DNA of 56,099 bases, taken from contig DXJV01000095.1 in assembly GCA_019056785.1 (NCBI GenBank), forward strand, positions 1 through 56,099, given 5' to 3'. The DNA comes from Candidatus Heimdallarchaeota archaeon. GTDB lineage: Archaea; Asgardarchaeota; Heimdallarchaeia; JABLTI01. Position numbers and translations under genes: made by a program. The number at the start of each line of letters is the position of its first letter. Positions within the stretch are counted from its first letter, which is position 1. Under the pieces are notes generated by a model, which made no database searches, was not told the DNA's origin, and saw nothing but the letters and a program-made list of their open reading frames with translations. Of the stretch, positions 8,586 through 16,739 are shown piece by piece.

Positions 8586-9101
8586 ATGATTGTAGTGAAA
8601 AAGACGATGTCTAAACCCCGGAGATATGTGAGGCCAAGAGTAGAACAAGCCATCAGAGAGTTCAAACATGTCCTTGATGAAGCCATACTCTTGTGCGAGG
8701 TGCTCATCTTGCAGCAAGCGGGCACACGACCTGAACGTTTTAGAGCAATGAATTTTAAAAAGGCAAGTATTGACAGCCTAAATGATGTGTTGCTCACCTT
8801 AAAATCTCTCATAAAGAAGAAATTGCCCTTTTTAATGGATGTAATTGATCGTTATCAAGAAGAGGCGATGATAAAAATCACCTCGAAGGCTGAATTCGCT
8901 CGAATAATTATTCATTGCTTCAAACTCAACCTCATAGCAGACAATAGCAATATCTCCCTCTATCTTGCACCATTTATAGAAGAATGGGAACTTTTGTCAT
9001 TCGGAGTGCAAGCAATTGTTCTAAATCATGTGATAAAAAGTATTAATATGGATATTGAAAGAGCACAATTGAGAGAAAGAATCGCGAAAAAATTCAAATG
9101 A
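8586..9101 (+). CDS. Small helical protein of unknown function between the two arms of the fwd locus
   Basis: 171 residues, predicted nearly all alpha-helical and basic, with no signal peptide, cysteine motif or membrane segment. Recognisable stretches are YVRPRVEQAIREFKHVLDEA at the start and an amphipathic C-terminal helix. I do not recognise the family. It is on plus, like fwdD-fwdB, about 80 bases before fwdD, and faces fwdG across about 155 bases. Its place in the middle of a C1 locus suggests a regulator or assembly factor, but this is inference only. No clear ribosome-binding site precedes the ATG; another ATG lies at codon 8. Confidence 0.65.
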   Translation: MIVVKKTMSKPRRYVRPRVEQAIREFKHVLDEAILLCEVLILQQAGTRPERFRAMNFKKASIDSLNDVLLTLKSLIKKKLPFLMDVIDRYQEEAMIKITSKAEFARIIIHCFKLNLIADNSNISLYLAPFIEEWELLSFGVQAIVLNHVIKSINMDIERAQLRERIAKKFK

Positions 9102-9182
9102 GAATACGTAACTTAAAAAGAAGGGAACAAATAATAATTGATAAAAATCAAGAAACCCCACAGCTAAATTAGTACTAGTAAG

Positions 9183-9629
9183 TTGAGTGACCGGAGAAAA
9201 AAAACCTTGACACACAAGGACAAAAGCTTGAAAGTTTTATTAACCACCGGCAGAACTATTGAACAAGGAAAATCACTTGTGGGCACAAAACTCACAACAA
9301 AAGCTAAACAAGCAACAGCCGTCTGTTTTTTAGACCCTGAAGACATGGAAAAGTTGCAATTAGAAGAAGAGGATAATATAAAAATCACTACTTCTGAAGG
9401 GATGATTGTTGTTCGAGCGAAAAAGTCAAATGAAGCTCCCCATCCAGGCATAGCTTTTATGCCTCTAGGCATCTATGCTAATTGGCTTATACCACCCGGC
9501 GATGCAGGTATTGGTGTTCCCCAATACAAGGAGGTGGAAGCAACAATTGCTCCGACAAAAGAAGGAATACCTTCTGTTGTGCAGTTAATTAATGAATTAA
9601 GAAAAGTAAAGGGTAAAAAAGATGTCTAA
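9183..9629 (+). CDS. fwdD: Formylmethanofuran dehydrogenase subunit D
   Basis: This 148-residue protein is the molybdopterin-dinucleotide-binding domain that in most molybdoenzymes is fused to the C-terminus of the catalytic subunit. Typical features are LTTGRTIEQGKSLVGTK near the start, LQLEEEDNIKITTSEGMIVV (the double-psi barrel strand), and GIAFMPLGIYANWL with PPGDAGIGVPQYK. The start is TTG at 9183. It overlaps fwdB by 8 bases, so translation of the two is coupled. Confidence 0.92.
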   Translation: MSDRRKKTLTHKDKSLKVLLTTGRTIEQGKSLVGTKLTTKAKQATAVCFLDPEDMEKLQLEEEDNIKITTSEGMIVVRAKKSNEAPHPGIAFMPLGIYANWLIPPGDAGIGVPQYKEVEATIAPTKEGIPSVVQLINELRKVKGKKDV

Positions 9630-10965
9630 AAAAAAGATTATTTCAGATGTGGTTTGCCCCTTCTGTGGGTCCTTGTGTGATGATATTGAAGTTATTATGG
9701 AAAATGACACAATAAAAGAAGTGAAAAATGCCTGCCAGCTTGGAGCAACCAAAATCAGAGGAAATCGCAATAGCAAACGGCTCACAAAACCACTCATTAA
9801 AATTAAGGAAGAATTCGTGGAAGCAACCTATGATGAAGCAGCTGAGCAAGCAGCGAAAATTCTCCTCGAAGCGGAATTCCCAATTTTTTACGGCTTTGGT
9901 TCAACAGAAGCAAATGCTCATCGTGAGAGCATTAAATTTGCCGAAGAAGTGGGGGCAATTTGGGATCATTGTCCATCTGTTTGCCATGGACCATCTGTAT
10001 TAGCGATTCAAGAGATAGGAATTGCTGGGTGTACACTCGGTGAAATTCGTAATAGGTCAGACCTTATCGTTTACATTGGTACCAATCCAATGGAAGCTCA
10101 TCCACGACACATGAGTCGTTATACCACCTTCCCTCGAGGTTTTTTCAGAGAGAAAGGTTTCCAAGAACGAACAGTCGTTGTGATAGACATTCGTAAGACA
10201 GAAACAGCTAAAGTGGCTAATCATTACATCCAAATCCAACCTAATCGCGATTTTGAATTCCTTAGTGCATTACGTGCTGTCGTTCGTGGACAAACCTTAA
10301 AGGTAGAAACAGTTGCAGGAGTCCCCAGAGAAAAAATCGAAGAACTGGCTGAGCTTATGAAAAATGCCAAGCATGGAGTGCTCTTCTTTGGCCTTGGCCT
10401 TGCTTCGACAAAAGGCAACCACCGAAATGTTGATGCTGCCTTAAGCCTAGTTCGTGATTTAAATGACTATACGAAATTTTACGTCCAACCCATGAGAGGA
10501 CATTTTAACGTCACAGGAGCACAAAATGTCATCACCTGGATTTCTGGTTACCCTTTTGCAGTCTCGTATTTAAAGGGCTACCCCCAATATAACCCTGGTG
10601 AGTTTTCACTGACGGGGGTAATGAGCCGGCAGGAAGCAGATGCAGCTGTGATAGTTGCTTCAGATCCTGTTGGAAATTCGCCCAAACAAGTAATGGAACA
10701 TTTCGCCCGGATACCACTTATTGTTCTTGACCCATATGAAACTCCGACCACACAACTTGCCTCTGTTGTTTTTCCTGTGACTATTTCAGGGGTGGAATCT
10801 GATGGAACGGCTTATCGAATGGATCATGTGCCAATTCGTTTGCGAAAAATAAAAAAAGGTCCAAAAGGCGTGCTTACTGATTATGCCGTTCTCAAAAAAA
10901 TCGCTCAAAAATATCGAAAGCTAAAAAAAGAGAACAGAAAAAAGGCACCTAAGAAAGAATGGTGA
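9622..10965 (+). CDS. fwdB: Formylmethanofuran dehydrogenase subunit B, catalytic
   Basis: FwdB carries the tungsten or molybdenum bis-pterin site that reduces CO2 to formate. The N-terminal [4Fe-4S] ligands are Cys12, Cys15, Cys19 and Cys38 (CPFCGSLCDD, then NACQLG). The metal-ligand motif VCHGPSVLAIQE is at 120-131; Cys121 is encoded by TGC, so this is the cysteine and not the selenocysteine form. The rest follows the molybdopterin oxidoreductase fold (YGFGSTEAN, VYIGTNPMEAHPRHMSRY). Its 3' end overlaps the convergent gene at 10949 by 17 bases. Tungsten versus molybdenum cannot be told from this. Confidence 0.95.
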   Translation: MSKKKIISDVVCPFCGSLCDDIEVIMENDTIKEVKNACQLGATKIRGNRNSKRLTKPLIKIKEEFVEATYDEAAEQAAKILLEAEFPIFYGFGSTEANAHRESIKFAEEVGAIWDHCPSVCHGPSVLAIQEIGIAGCTLGEIRNRSDLIVYIGTNPMEAHPRHMSRYTTFPRGFFREKGFQERTVVVIDIRKTETAKVANHYIQIQPNRDFEFLSALRAVVRGQTLKVETVAGVPREKIEELAELMKNAKHGVLFFGLGLASTKGNHRNVDAALSLVRDLNDYTKFYVQPMRGHFNVTGAQNVITWISGYPFAVSYLKGYPQYNPGEFSLTGVMSRQEADAAVIVASDPVGNSPKQVMEHFARIPLIVLDPYETPTTQLASVVFPVTISGVESDGTAYRMDHVPIRLRKIKKGPKGVLTDYAVLKKIAQKYRKLKKENRKKAPKKEW

Positions 10966-12478
10966 CTTTTGGTTGTATCTGGTTTTGTTTGAGAATCTGA
11001 AGTGGATTCACTTTTTCATTATAAGTGATGAAAATCTTCATCTGGGGCTTGAAATCGTTGATCACCCATGTAAGTTGAACACCTTCAGGCAATTGTTCCA
11101 CAACTGGTTCCTCAACATTATCAGGAATTTTCCCGGTAAATTCCACGGTGTCGGAAATATACTCTTTGATTTTCACACGTTTAAGCTCTTTGTCAGAAAC
11201 GTTGACAAAGCCCAAAGTTGAGTACCACTTTTCGAGAACACACTCAATTCGTTTCTCAAATTTGAGCACTTGAAGCAATTCACCCTCGGCAGTACGTAAA
11301 AGGCCTATGTGTTGTAAAATGACTGTTTTTCGCTCATCATCTAGCTCTTGTTTTTTCGTCTCAATAATTAACTCCTTCAATTGCTCTTGTGATGTTTTCA
11401 ATGGAGCAAATTCTGATAAGGATTCTTCTTTTGTATCAGGAGCTGCACCGGCTTTCTCACCCGGCTGTTTTGGGAGCATCTTGTCAGGCTCAAAGGTGGC
11501 TTCTTTTTCATCAACAACTTCCTCGAGCAATTTCACAGATTCAGCTAGGTCCTCATCAATAACTGGTGGTTCTTCTTCAACAACTGGTTCCTCCTCCTTC
11601 TCAACCGAAGGAATAGGCGGTAAACTCACTTCTTCTTCAGGGCCAGTTATATCAGGTATGGGGGGAATTTCTGCCTCAGACACGGGAGTTTCCACAACTG
11701 CTTCTGGTTCAAGCTCATCGAGATTGACAACTGCTCCCACCATGGGCGATTCGTCTGCAAATGATTCACCTTTTAATGCTGCTAAAACGGATGGGTCAAT
11801 TTCACTCTCTGACACAACGATAGGATCGGCATAGGATGTAGGTTGACTCGATTCGCCCATTGTACTGCCTAGAGAAGGCAGAGAGATCGCCGGTCGTTCA
11901 TGTCCGGGGGGCATGTCTGTTGTGGTGCCAATTTTAATGTCGAGGGTGTGCTGGGGCAAGATGTATTTATAAGGACTTGTTGAAGGAGCGTCTTTAGCAG
12001 TGCATTGAACCGGAATGGAAGTTTTCATGGCACGCCCATAAGGGCCGATGACAACTAAGTCGAGGGTGTTTTTCCCTTTGAACAACTTGACTGTACCAAT
12101 GAATGAACCATCTAAATCGACAAAAGCAGCTTGATTGTTAATCCAAACAATGGACTTTACAGTGGTTTTCCCACGAACATCCACTTCTTTTGAGGTTATT
12201 TTTTCGTTACGAGCCGGATAATACACAATAAGTTCATTGAGTTCTGGCAAAGTGCCGCCTTCAAGAATTCGCTCTCTTCGAAGCTTAGATTCCCGCTTGT
12301 CAAGACGGGACATCATTTTCGTCTTGGACTCTGAATCGAAACTAGAGGGGCTGAGTCGTGAGGCTTCAAGTTTACTTTTTTTCTTCGCCTGTCGCAAATG
12401 TGTTATTAGAAATACAAACACAACTATGAAAATGATCCCACCAAGTCCAACACCATACCAAGCTGCATTACTGGCCAT
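10949..12478 (-). CDS. Membrane-anchored protein with an Ig-like (glucodextranase-B-type) domain and a long acidic linker
   Basis: One transmembrane segment lies near the N-terminus (YGVGLGGIIFIVVFVFLI), followed by RQAKKKSK; by the positive-inside rule the large remainder faces the cytosol. Next comes an Ig-like domain of the bacillopeptidase/glucodextranase-B pattern (SIVWINNQAAFVDLDGSFIG, then LFKGKNTLDLVVIGPYGRAM). About 170 residues of acidic, proline-rich linker follow, then a short coiled coil and a C-terminal beta domain. A GTG at 12499 is in frame, but AAGGA 10 bases before the ATG at 12478 favours the latter. The function is unknown, and an Ig-like domain on the predicted cytosolic side is odd. 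Confidence 0.75.
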   Translation of the reverse strand: MASNAAWYGVGLGGIIFIVVFVFLITHLRQAKKKSKLEASRLSPSSFDSESKTKMMSRLDKRESKLRRERILEGGTLPELNELIVYYPARNEKITSKEVDVRGKTTVKSIVWINNQAAFVDLDGSFIGTVKLFKGKNTLDLVVIGPYGRAMKTSIPVQCTAKDAPSTSPYKYILPQHTLDIKIGTTTDMPPGHERPAISLPSLGSTMGESSQPTSYADPIVVSESEIDPSVLAALKGESFADESPMVGAVVNLDELEPEAVVETPVSEAEIPPIPDITGPEEEVSLPPIPSVEKEEEPVVEEEPPVIDEDLAESVKLLEEVVDEKEATFEPDKMLPKQPGEKAGAAPDTKEESLSEFAPLKTSQEQLKELIIETKKQELDDERKTVILQHIGLLRTAEGELLQVLKFEKRIECVLEKWYSTLGFVNVSDKELKRVKIKEYISDTVEFTGKIPDNVEEPVVEQLPEGVQLTWVINDFKPQMKIFITYNEKVNPLQILKQNQIQPKVTILS

Positions 12479-12499
12479 TAATTTCAAATCCTTTGACAC

Positions 12500-12849
12500 T
12501 GATTCTTTTGCTCTGTTTTTTACCCGAGGGTGAAAAGCCTTAAAGCTCTAATAAGGATAGACCACAGACAATCTTTAAAGCTTTTTCTATAACCATTTTA
12601 ATTAATACCCTTTTTAGATTATATTATTTACGTTTTTTTCTCGCAGAAAAACTCTGGAGAGACAAGGAGCCATCAAAAAAAAATTATTCAGAAAATTAAT
12701 TTTTGGCCCGTTGCAAGTTAATAATCTAATTTGGAAATTTTAAATAAAACTACCCAAACCGTTTCCATGTGTTAAAACTGACACTTAAAATATGAGAACC
12801 CGTAAAGGGAAAAAAAATTCAATAAACAACTTTAAAAGAGGATGTAAAA
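12500..12849. other. Intergenic region between divergent genes
   Basis: A 350-base AT-rich stretch separates the Ig-like membrane protein from thioredoxin. It must contain both promoters. An AT-rich run around 12736-12748 (AAATTTTAAATAAAAC) is a possible TATA region for thioredoxin, and GAGGATG just before 12850 is its ribosome-binding site. I see no RNA gene or credible coding frame. Confidence 0.5.
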
Positions 12850-13260
12850 ATGACCTTAAATAACGACGATGAATTGCTAAAAATTCGCGAGAAAATTGTG
12901 AGTGATATTATGAGTACCAATGTTGATGCAGACGGAACGGTAAAAATACTGAACGGTAATATTATCAACGACTTTATAACCAAAAATAAATTTGCTATAA
13001 TCGATTTCTATGCGACGTGGTGTCCACCTTGTAAAATCATGGACCCAATAACAAAAGAAATGGCACAGGATTATAAGGGAAAAGTCGCCTTTGGGAAGAT
13101 CAATACTGATAATGACCAACAAGCAGCGATTCAGTACCAAATTCGCTATGTCCCCACCTTTTATCTCTTTAAAGATGGGAAGATCGTCTTCTACTTTTCA
13201 GGAGCAAAGAGAAAGAAGGACTTCATGGATATTATAAAGAAATACTTCAAAGTCGAGTAA
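12850..13260 (+). CDS. trxA: Thioredoxin
   Basis: 136 residues with a thioredoxin fold: the active site WCPPC (Cys58 and Cys61) on a DFYATWCPPCK strand-helix, the cis-proline in VPTF, and the FKDGKIV hairpin with a GAKRKKDF ending. An N-terminal extension of about 35 residues precedes the domain. It has no signal peptide, so it acts in the cytosol as a disulfide reductase. GAGG sits at the usual distance from the ATG. The CPPC dipeptide differs from the common CGPC, which changes redox potential in other thioredoxins. No thioredoxin reductase is nearby. Confidence 0.92.
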   Translation: MTLNNDDELLKIREKIVSDIMSTNVDADGTVKILNGNIINDFITKNKFAIIDFYATWCPPCKIMDPITKEMAQDYKGKVAFGKINTDNDQQAAIQYQIRYVPTFYLFKDGKIVFYFSGAKRKKDFMDIIKKYFKVE

Positions 13261-13372
13261 TTGCTCGGGATGAAGAAAAAAAAGAAACAACCGAACTCAC
13301 GAGAGTTCATATTTTTTTTACTTTTTTTCTTGAAATTAAAAAAAAAGCAAAAGTTGAGAGGAGAAAAGGAGC

Positions 13373-13864
13373 TCAACCCAATTTTACTTTTAACATGAAA
13401 GTAACAGCAATCCAACAGATGACCACTACACCAATCCCCAGGATAAGCAAGATGGTGGCATTCTTAGGCGAATAAGCATACTGGGTGGAATAATGAATAA
13501 GGAAAAAGCCACCTGCACCAATAAACATGAGGAAACCCGCAGCAAGACCTTCTACAAGGTACTGATGATTTAAATTATTGATAATGACAATAGCCTCACC
13601 AGTATTAGGGTCCTGACCAAATGCAGGAACAGGCTCTTGGGCAAGGTCATAAAAACCGCCGATGTAAATAAAGAACAGACCGATAAATACGAGGGCGATG
13701 ATAAGCTGGATAGGAACAGATTTGGGCGCAGAAAGGCGGACAAAACGCAACTGATAATCAGGTCTGCGGACAATGGGAAGAAATGGCAGGTTCGATGGTA
13801 ACCGTTCAAGAAAAGATTTGTTCTCTTTCTTGGAGGAAGGGGTTTTGGATCTTGTCTTTGACAT
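13373..13864 (-). CDS. Oligosaccharyltransferase subunit of the OSTC / Ost3-Ost6 type
   Basis: The protein has a basic cytosolic N-terminus and three transmembrane segments. The pattern GGFYDLAQEP after the first segment, QYLVEGLAAGFLMFIGAGG across the second, and a third segment ending in FMLKVKLG closely match eukaryotic OSTC/DC2, where the same places read IIYDVIVEP, QYIMEGLASSF and VFMRMKL. In eukaryotes this subunit links the N-glycosylation complex to the translocon. Proteins of this family are known from Asgard archaea. GGTGA 8 bases before the ATG at 13864 supports this start over the in-frame GTG at 13876. No STT3 lies in this window. Confidence 0.85.
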   Translation of the reverse strand: MSKTRSKTPSSKKENKSFLERLPSNLPFLPIVRRPDYQLRFVRLSAPKSVPIQLIIALVFIGLFFIYIGGFYDLAQEPVPAFGQDPNTGEAIVIINNLNHQYLVEGLAAGFLMFIGAGGFFLIHYSTQYAYSPKNATILLILGIGVVVICWIAVTFMLKVKLG

Positions 13865-14020
13865 ATTAATGATCACCTATGCAACATCAATATAACAACA
13901 ATAGTTTCATTGCTTAATTATAGTAAATAAAAACCAGAGAACATATTAAAAAGATTTTCTGAAAGATTGAATAGAAGGAAAAGAGAAGAGAAAGGAACGA
14001 AAAAAGAAATAGTAATAATA

Positions 14021-14593
14021 TTAACCTCGAAGTTGATAACGGTCGAGAAAAGCCTCAATCTGACGTGAGAGAAGACGAAAAGCCTCATCTATGTTTAGCC
14101 CGGTCTTTGCAGAAGTTTCGAGATAGGGAACTTCAAAACCGGTCCACTCACTAAGAGCTTTAGCATACTGTAAACCCGCATCTTTTGGAAGGCAGGGAGT
14201 CTGGCCACGCAGATCAGTTTTATTGCCAATAAGAACAATCGGGACAATACGGTTGTAGTTATTCTTTGTCAACTCATTGAGCCAAGAAGGAAGGTTTTCA
14301 AACGAGCGAGGATTAGAAACATCGAAAACAAGAAGAGCGCCACTAGTGCCCTTGAAATATACAGCACGAACAACATCAAAACGTTGCTGACCTGCAAGGT
14401 CCCAAATCTGAAAGGTGACGACAAGGTCATTGGAAAGCTGAACACGCTTAACGCAAAAGTCAGCACCAATGGTCATTGAATAACCCTCTTTGAACCCTTT
14501 ACCTAAATATTGCTCACGAATACTAGTCTTGCCTACGGCACCATCTCCAAGAAGAACGATCTTGTAAACCGCTTTCTTTTGCACGTCACTCAA
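14021..14593 (-). CDS. Ras-superfamily small GTPase (Rab/Ras-like)
   Basis: 190 residues with all G motifs: P-loop GDGAVGKTS (16-24), switch II WDLAGQQRF (64-72), NKTD (124-127) and ETSAKTG (159-165). The glutamine after WDLAG, needed for hydrolysis, is present. There is no C-terminal cysteine, so no prenyl anchor is expected. It strongly resembles the GTPase at 16079-16660. The start is TTG at 14593 (GGAG upstream) or possibly GTG at 14584. Expanded GTPase families of this kind are a mark of Asgard archaea. No GEF or roadblock partner is next to it. Confidence 0.93.
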   Translation of the reverse strand: MSDVQKKAVYKIVLLGDGAVGKTSIREQYLGKGFKEGYSMTIGADFCVKRVQLSNDLVVTFQIWDLAGQQRFDVVRAVYFKGTSGALLVFDVSNPRSFENLPSWLNELTKNNYNRIVPIVLIGNKTDLRGQTPCLPKDAGLQYAKALSEWTGFEVPYLETSAKTGLNIDEAFRLLSRQIEAFLDRYQLRG

Positions 14594-14783
14594 AGTCGAA
14601 TAGTCTCCATTTTAATTGCTGAAAGGAATTGCTCTTTCCGCTTGAATGAATACAAGGAAAAGGGTTCCCATTTATAGAATTTACTATAGTACTAAATCTA
14701 GTTAATCCAACTAATAATATAAAGCTGTACTTCGCGGTAAAAAAAAGAGTATGAAAAAACCTCGGTGAACCTTAAAACAGTAA

Positions 14784-15828
14784 TTAAGAAGTGAGAGGGA
14801 GATAACCATTGTCAATGAGCCAGCGAACGGCCTCACTGATAACAGTCTTTGCATCAGTATGCTCAGGGGTAAAACCAAGCTCAGTCTCAATTTTAGTTGT
14901 ATCTAATAGGCGTGTGTTAGTGAAACGCCGAATGCGATTACGAGAAACTAAAACCTCTTTACCTTTAGGAGTGGTCAGCTCTTTAAACCACGCGAAAAGG
15001 TAAGCCAACCAAACAGGGACAGAACGTTTCGGATAACAACCACCACAAGCATCAGCATAAAAAGTAAAATATTCACGCTGAGTAAGATCATAACTCTTTA
15101 TGTTATAGACCTCTCCCTTGGCTCGAGGGTGATTCGCCACCAGGAGCATGGCGTCAGAATTATCACGAACATCCACCATAGAAAAAGCATTGCTACCCTT
15201 ACCAAGGTAAGAAACATCCCCGGTAAGAAGAGCTCGAGCAACGCGAAGAGAAGGTAACAGTATCAAAAGGACCAACAATGGGTGTGTTACGAAGAGCGGA
15301 AGCATGAAAGCCATAAGTAGAGGAAGCGTTTAGGAGATAACGCTCGGCAAGCATCTTTGATTCGTGATAATTATTCTGAGGATTGAGAGGAAAAGTTTCA
15401 GGAATAGGATATGGAGGGAAAGAGAATCCATAAACACCAAGCGAGCTTGAGAAAATAAAACGTTCAGAAGAAGTTGAGCGAAGAAAGGCATCAACAAGAG
15501 CGCGCGTGCCCTCAAAATTAACACGGAACATTTCCTCACGAGAGACGCTATCATTAACAACAATTGCTGCCAGATGATAAACAGTCGTGACATCAACCAT
15601 GATACCTGTAAGAGGGGAGGGAATGGCAAGGTTCCTACGGAAAATATCAATACCCAAATCAGCATAAAAAGAAACATCCTCAGAAGGATGAGCTAAAATA
15701 CGGAGATCGCCGGGAGAAAAAGAAGATAATAAAGAACGAGTGTGAACACTACCTAAAAAACCAGTCGCACCGGTAACAAGATCACCAATGAACCACCTGC
15801 AATGAAATGTTTTGGAAAAAACTATCAC
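14784..15828 (-). pseudogene. Extended SDR family NAD-dependent epimerase/dehydrogenase, frameshifted
   Basis: Two adjacent frames make one protein. The upstream frame carries the Rossmann start LVTGATGFLGS, YHLAAIVVNDSV, FSSSLGVYG and the catalytic YHESK (YxxxK), reaching NTPIVGPFDT. The downstream frame continues with SLRVARALLTGDVSYLGKGS, VDVRDNSDA and GEVYNIKS to the stop at 14784. The join needs a one-base shift near 15255-15265. The family is 3-beta-HSD or epimerase-like and acts on sugar nucleotides or sterol-like substrates. The N-terminus has no ATG; the nearest in-frame standard start is GTG at 15828, with an ATT at 15789. Upstream the minus strand is so T-rich that it translates into a meaningless Phe-rich peptide. 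Confidence 0.8.
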
Positions 15829-16078
15829 CAAGAAAATTAAAAAGGTTGTTAAAAAAGAGAAAGGAAAAAGAAAAAACAACAAAAAGTCAAAAAAAAGAAG
15901 GAAAAATACAAAAAATGACAAAACAAAAGCACTTTTAAAAGAAGAAAAAAAAGAGAAACTAAAACAGAAATTACCATAATCTAAAGCTTAAAATATTCTT
16001 TCACAAACAATTATGTGAGAAAATAAAAGAGAAAAAAAACAATAAAAAAATACAACAAAAAAGTAGGGAACTGAAAAA

Positions 16079-16660
16079 ATGACTGATCAAGGACAAATGA
16101 AAGCAATAAATGCAATACTAAAACTTGTGCTACTGGGAGACGGAGCAGTGGGAAAAACAACACTAAGAAGAAGATTCTTAGGAGAAGGATTCAAAGCAGG
16201 ATATTCAGCAACAATAGGAGCAGACTTTGCAATAAAAAGAATAAATTTAGAAAATTATAGACTCACATTTCAAATATGGGACTTGGCAGGACAACAGAGA
16301 TTTGCGGCCGTACGAGAGTTATATTATCGCGGAAGTCGTGGTGCTCTCCTTGTTTTTGATGTGACCAATCCCAGTTCATTTAACAACCTCCCTCACTGGC
16401 TGGAGGAATTGTGGAAGAAGGCCGGCCGTGTCCCGATGATTTTATGCGGCAATAAGATCGACCTTCGCTCTGAGGTCCCAAAGAGTATTCCGCCTGAGCT
16501 GGGTCAGGAATATGCTCGCCGTTTGAGTGAAGCTCTCGGTTATGAGGTTCCCTACATTGAAACCAGTGCCAAGACCGGCGAGAAGGTTAATGAGGCATTC
16601 TTTTTACTCGGCTTGAGCATTATTCGTTCAGTCAAACAACCAAAGACCATTCTCGAGTGA
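16079..16660 (+). CDS. Ras-superfamily small GTPase, with an abrupt change in codon use at codon 75
   Basis: 193 residues: P-loop GDGAVGKTT (20-28), WDLAGQQRF (67-75), GNKIDL and ETSAKTG. No lipid-attachment cysteine is present at the C-terminus. It is a close paralogue of 14021-14593. Up to codon 75 (base 16303) every Arg is AGA and every Gly is GGA, and A-ending codons dominate. After it Arg is CGC, CGT or CGA and Gly mostly GGC or GGT. The protein itself runs through intact. The ATG follows an extremely A-rich leader (15800-16078) with no distinct ribosome-binding site. Confidence 0.93.
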   Translation: MTDQGQMKAINAILKLVLLGDGAVGKTTLRRRFLGEGFKAGYSATIGADFAIKRINLENYRLTFQIWDLAGQQRFAAVRELYYRGSRGALLVFDVTNPSSFNNLPHWLEELWKKAGRVPMILCGNKIDLRSEVPKSIPPELGQEYARRLSEALGYEVPYIETSAKTGEKVNEAFFLLGLSIIRSVKQPKTILE

Positions 16661-16739
16661 GCGGGAATTTTTCTCTTTCTTTTTTCCTTCTTTTCTTCTG
16701 CGTTCTTATTGAGAAACTACTCGCCTTTTTCCTTCTACT

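Noticed and set aside
9622..10965. Selenocysteine in FwdB
   Set aside because: The active-site residue 121 is a TGC cysteine codon, and no in-frame TGA occurs in the gene.
15199..15921. Phe-rich membrane-like N-terminus in front of the epimerase
   Set aside because: It is the translation of an extremely T-rich minus strand, with the Rossmann motif starting only after it. It is more likely non-coding leader than a real signal or membrane domain.
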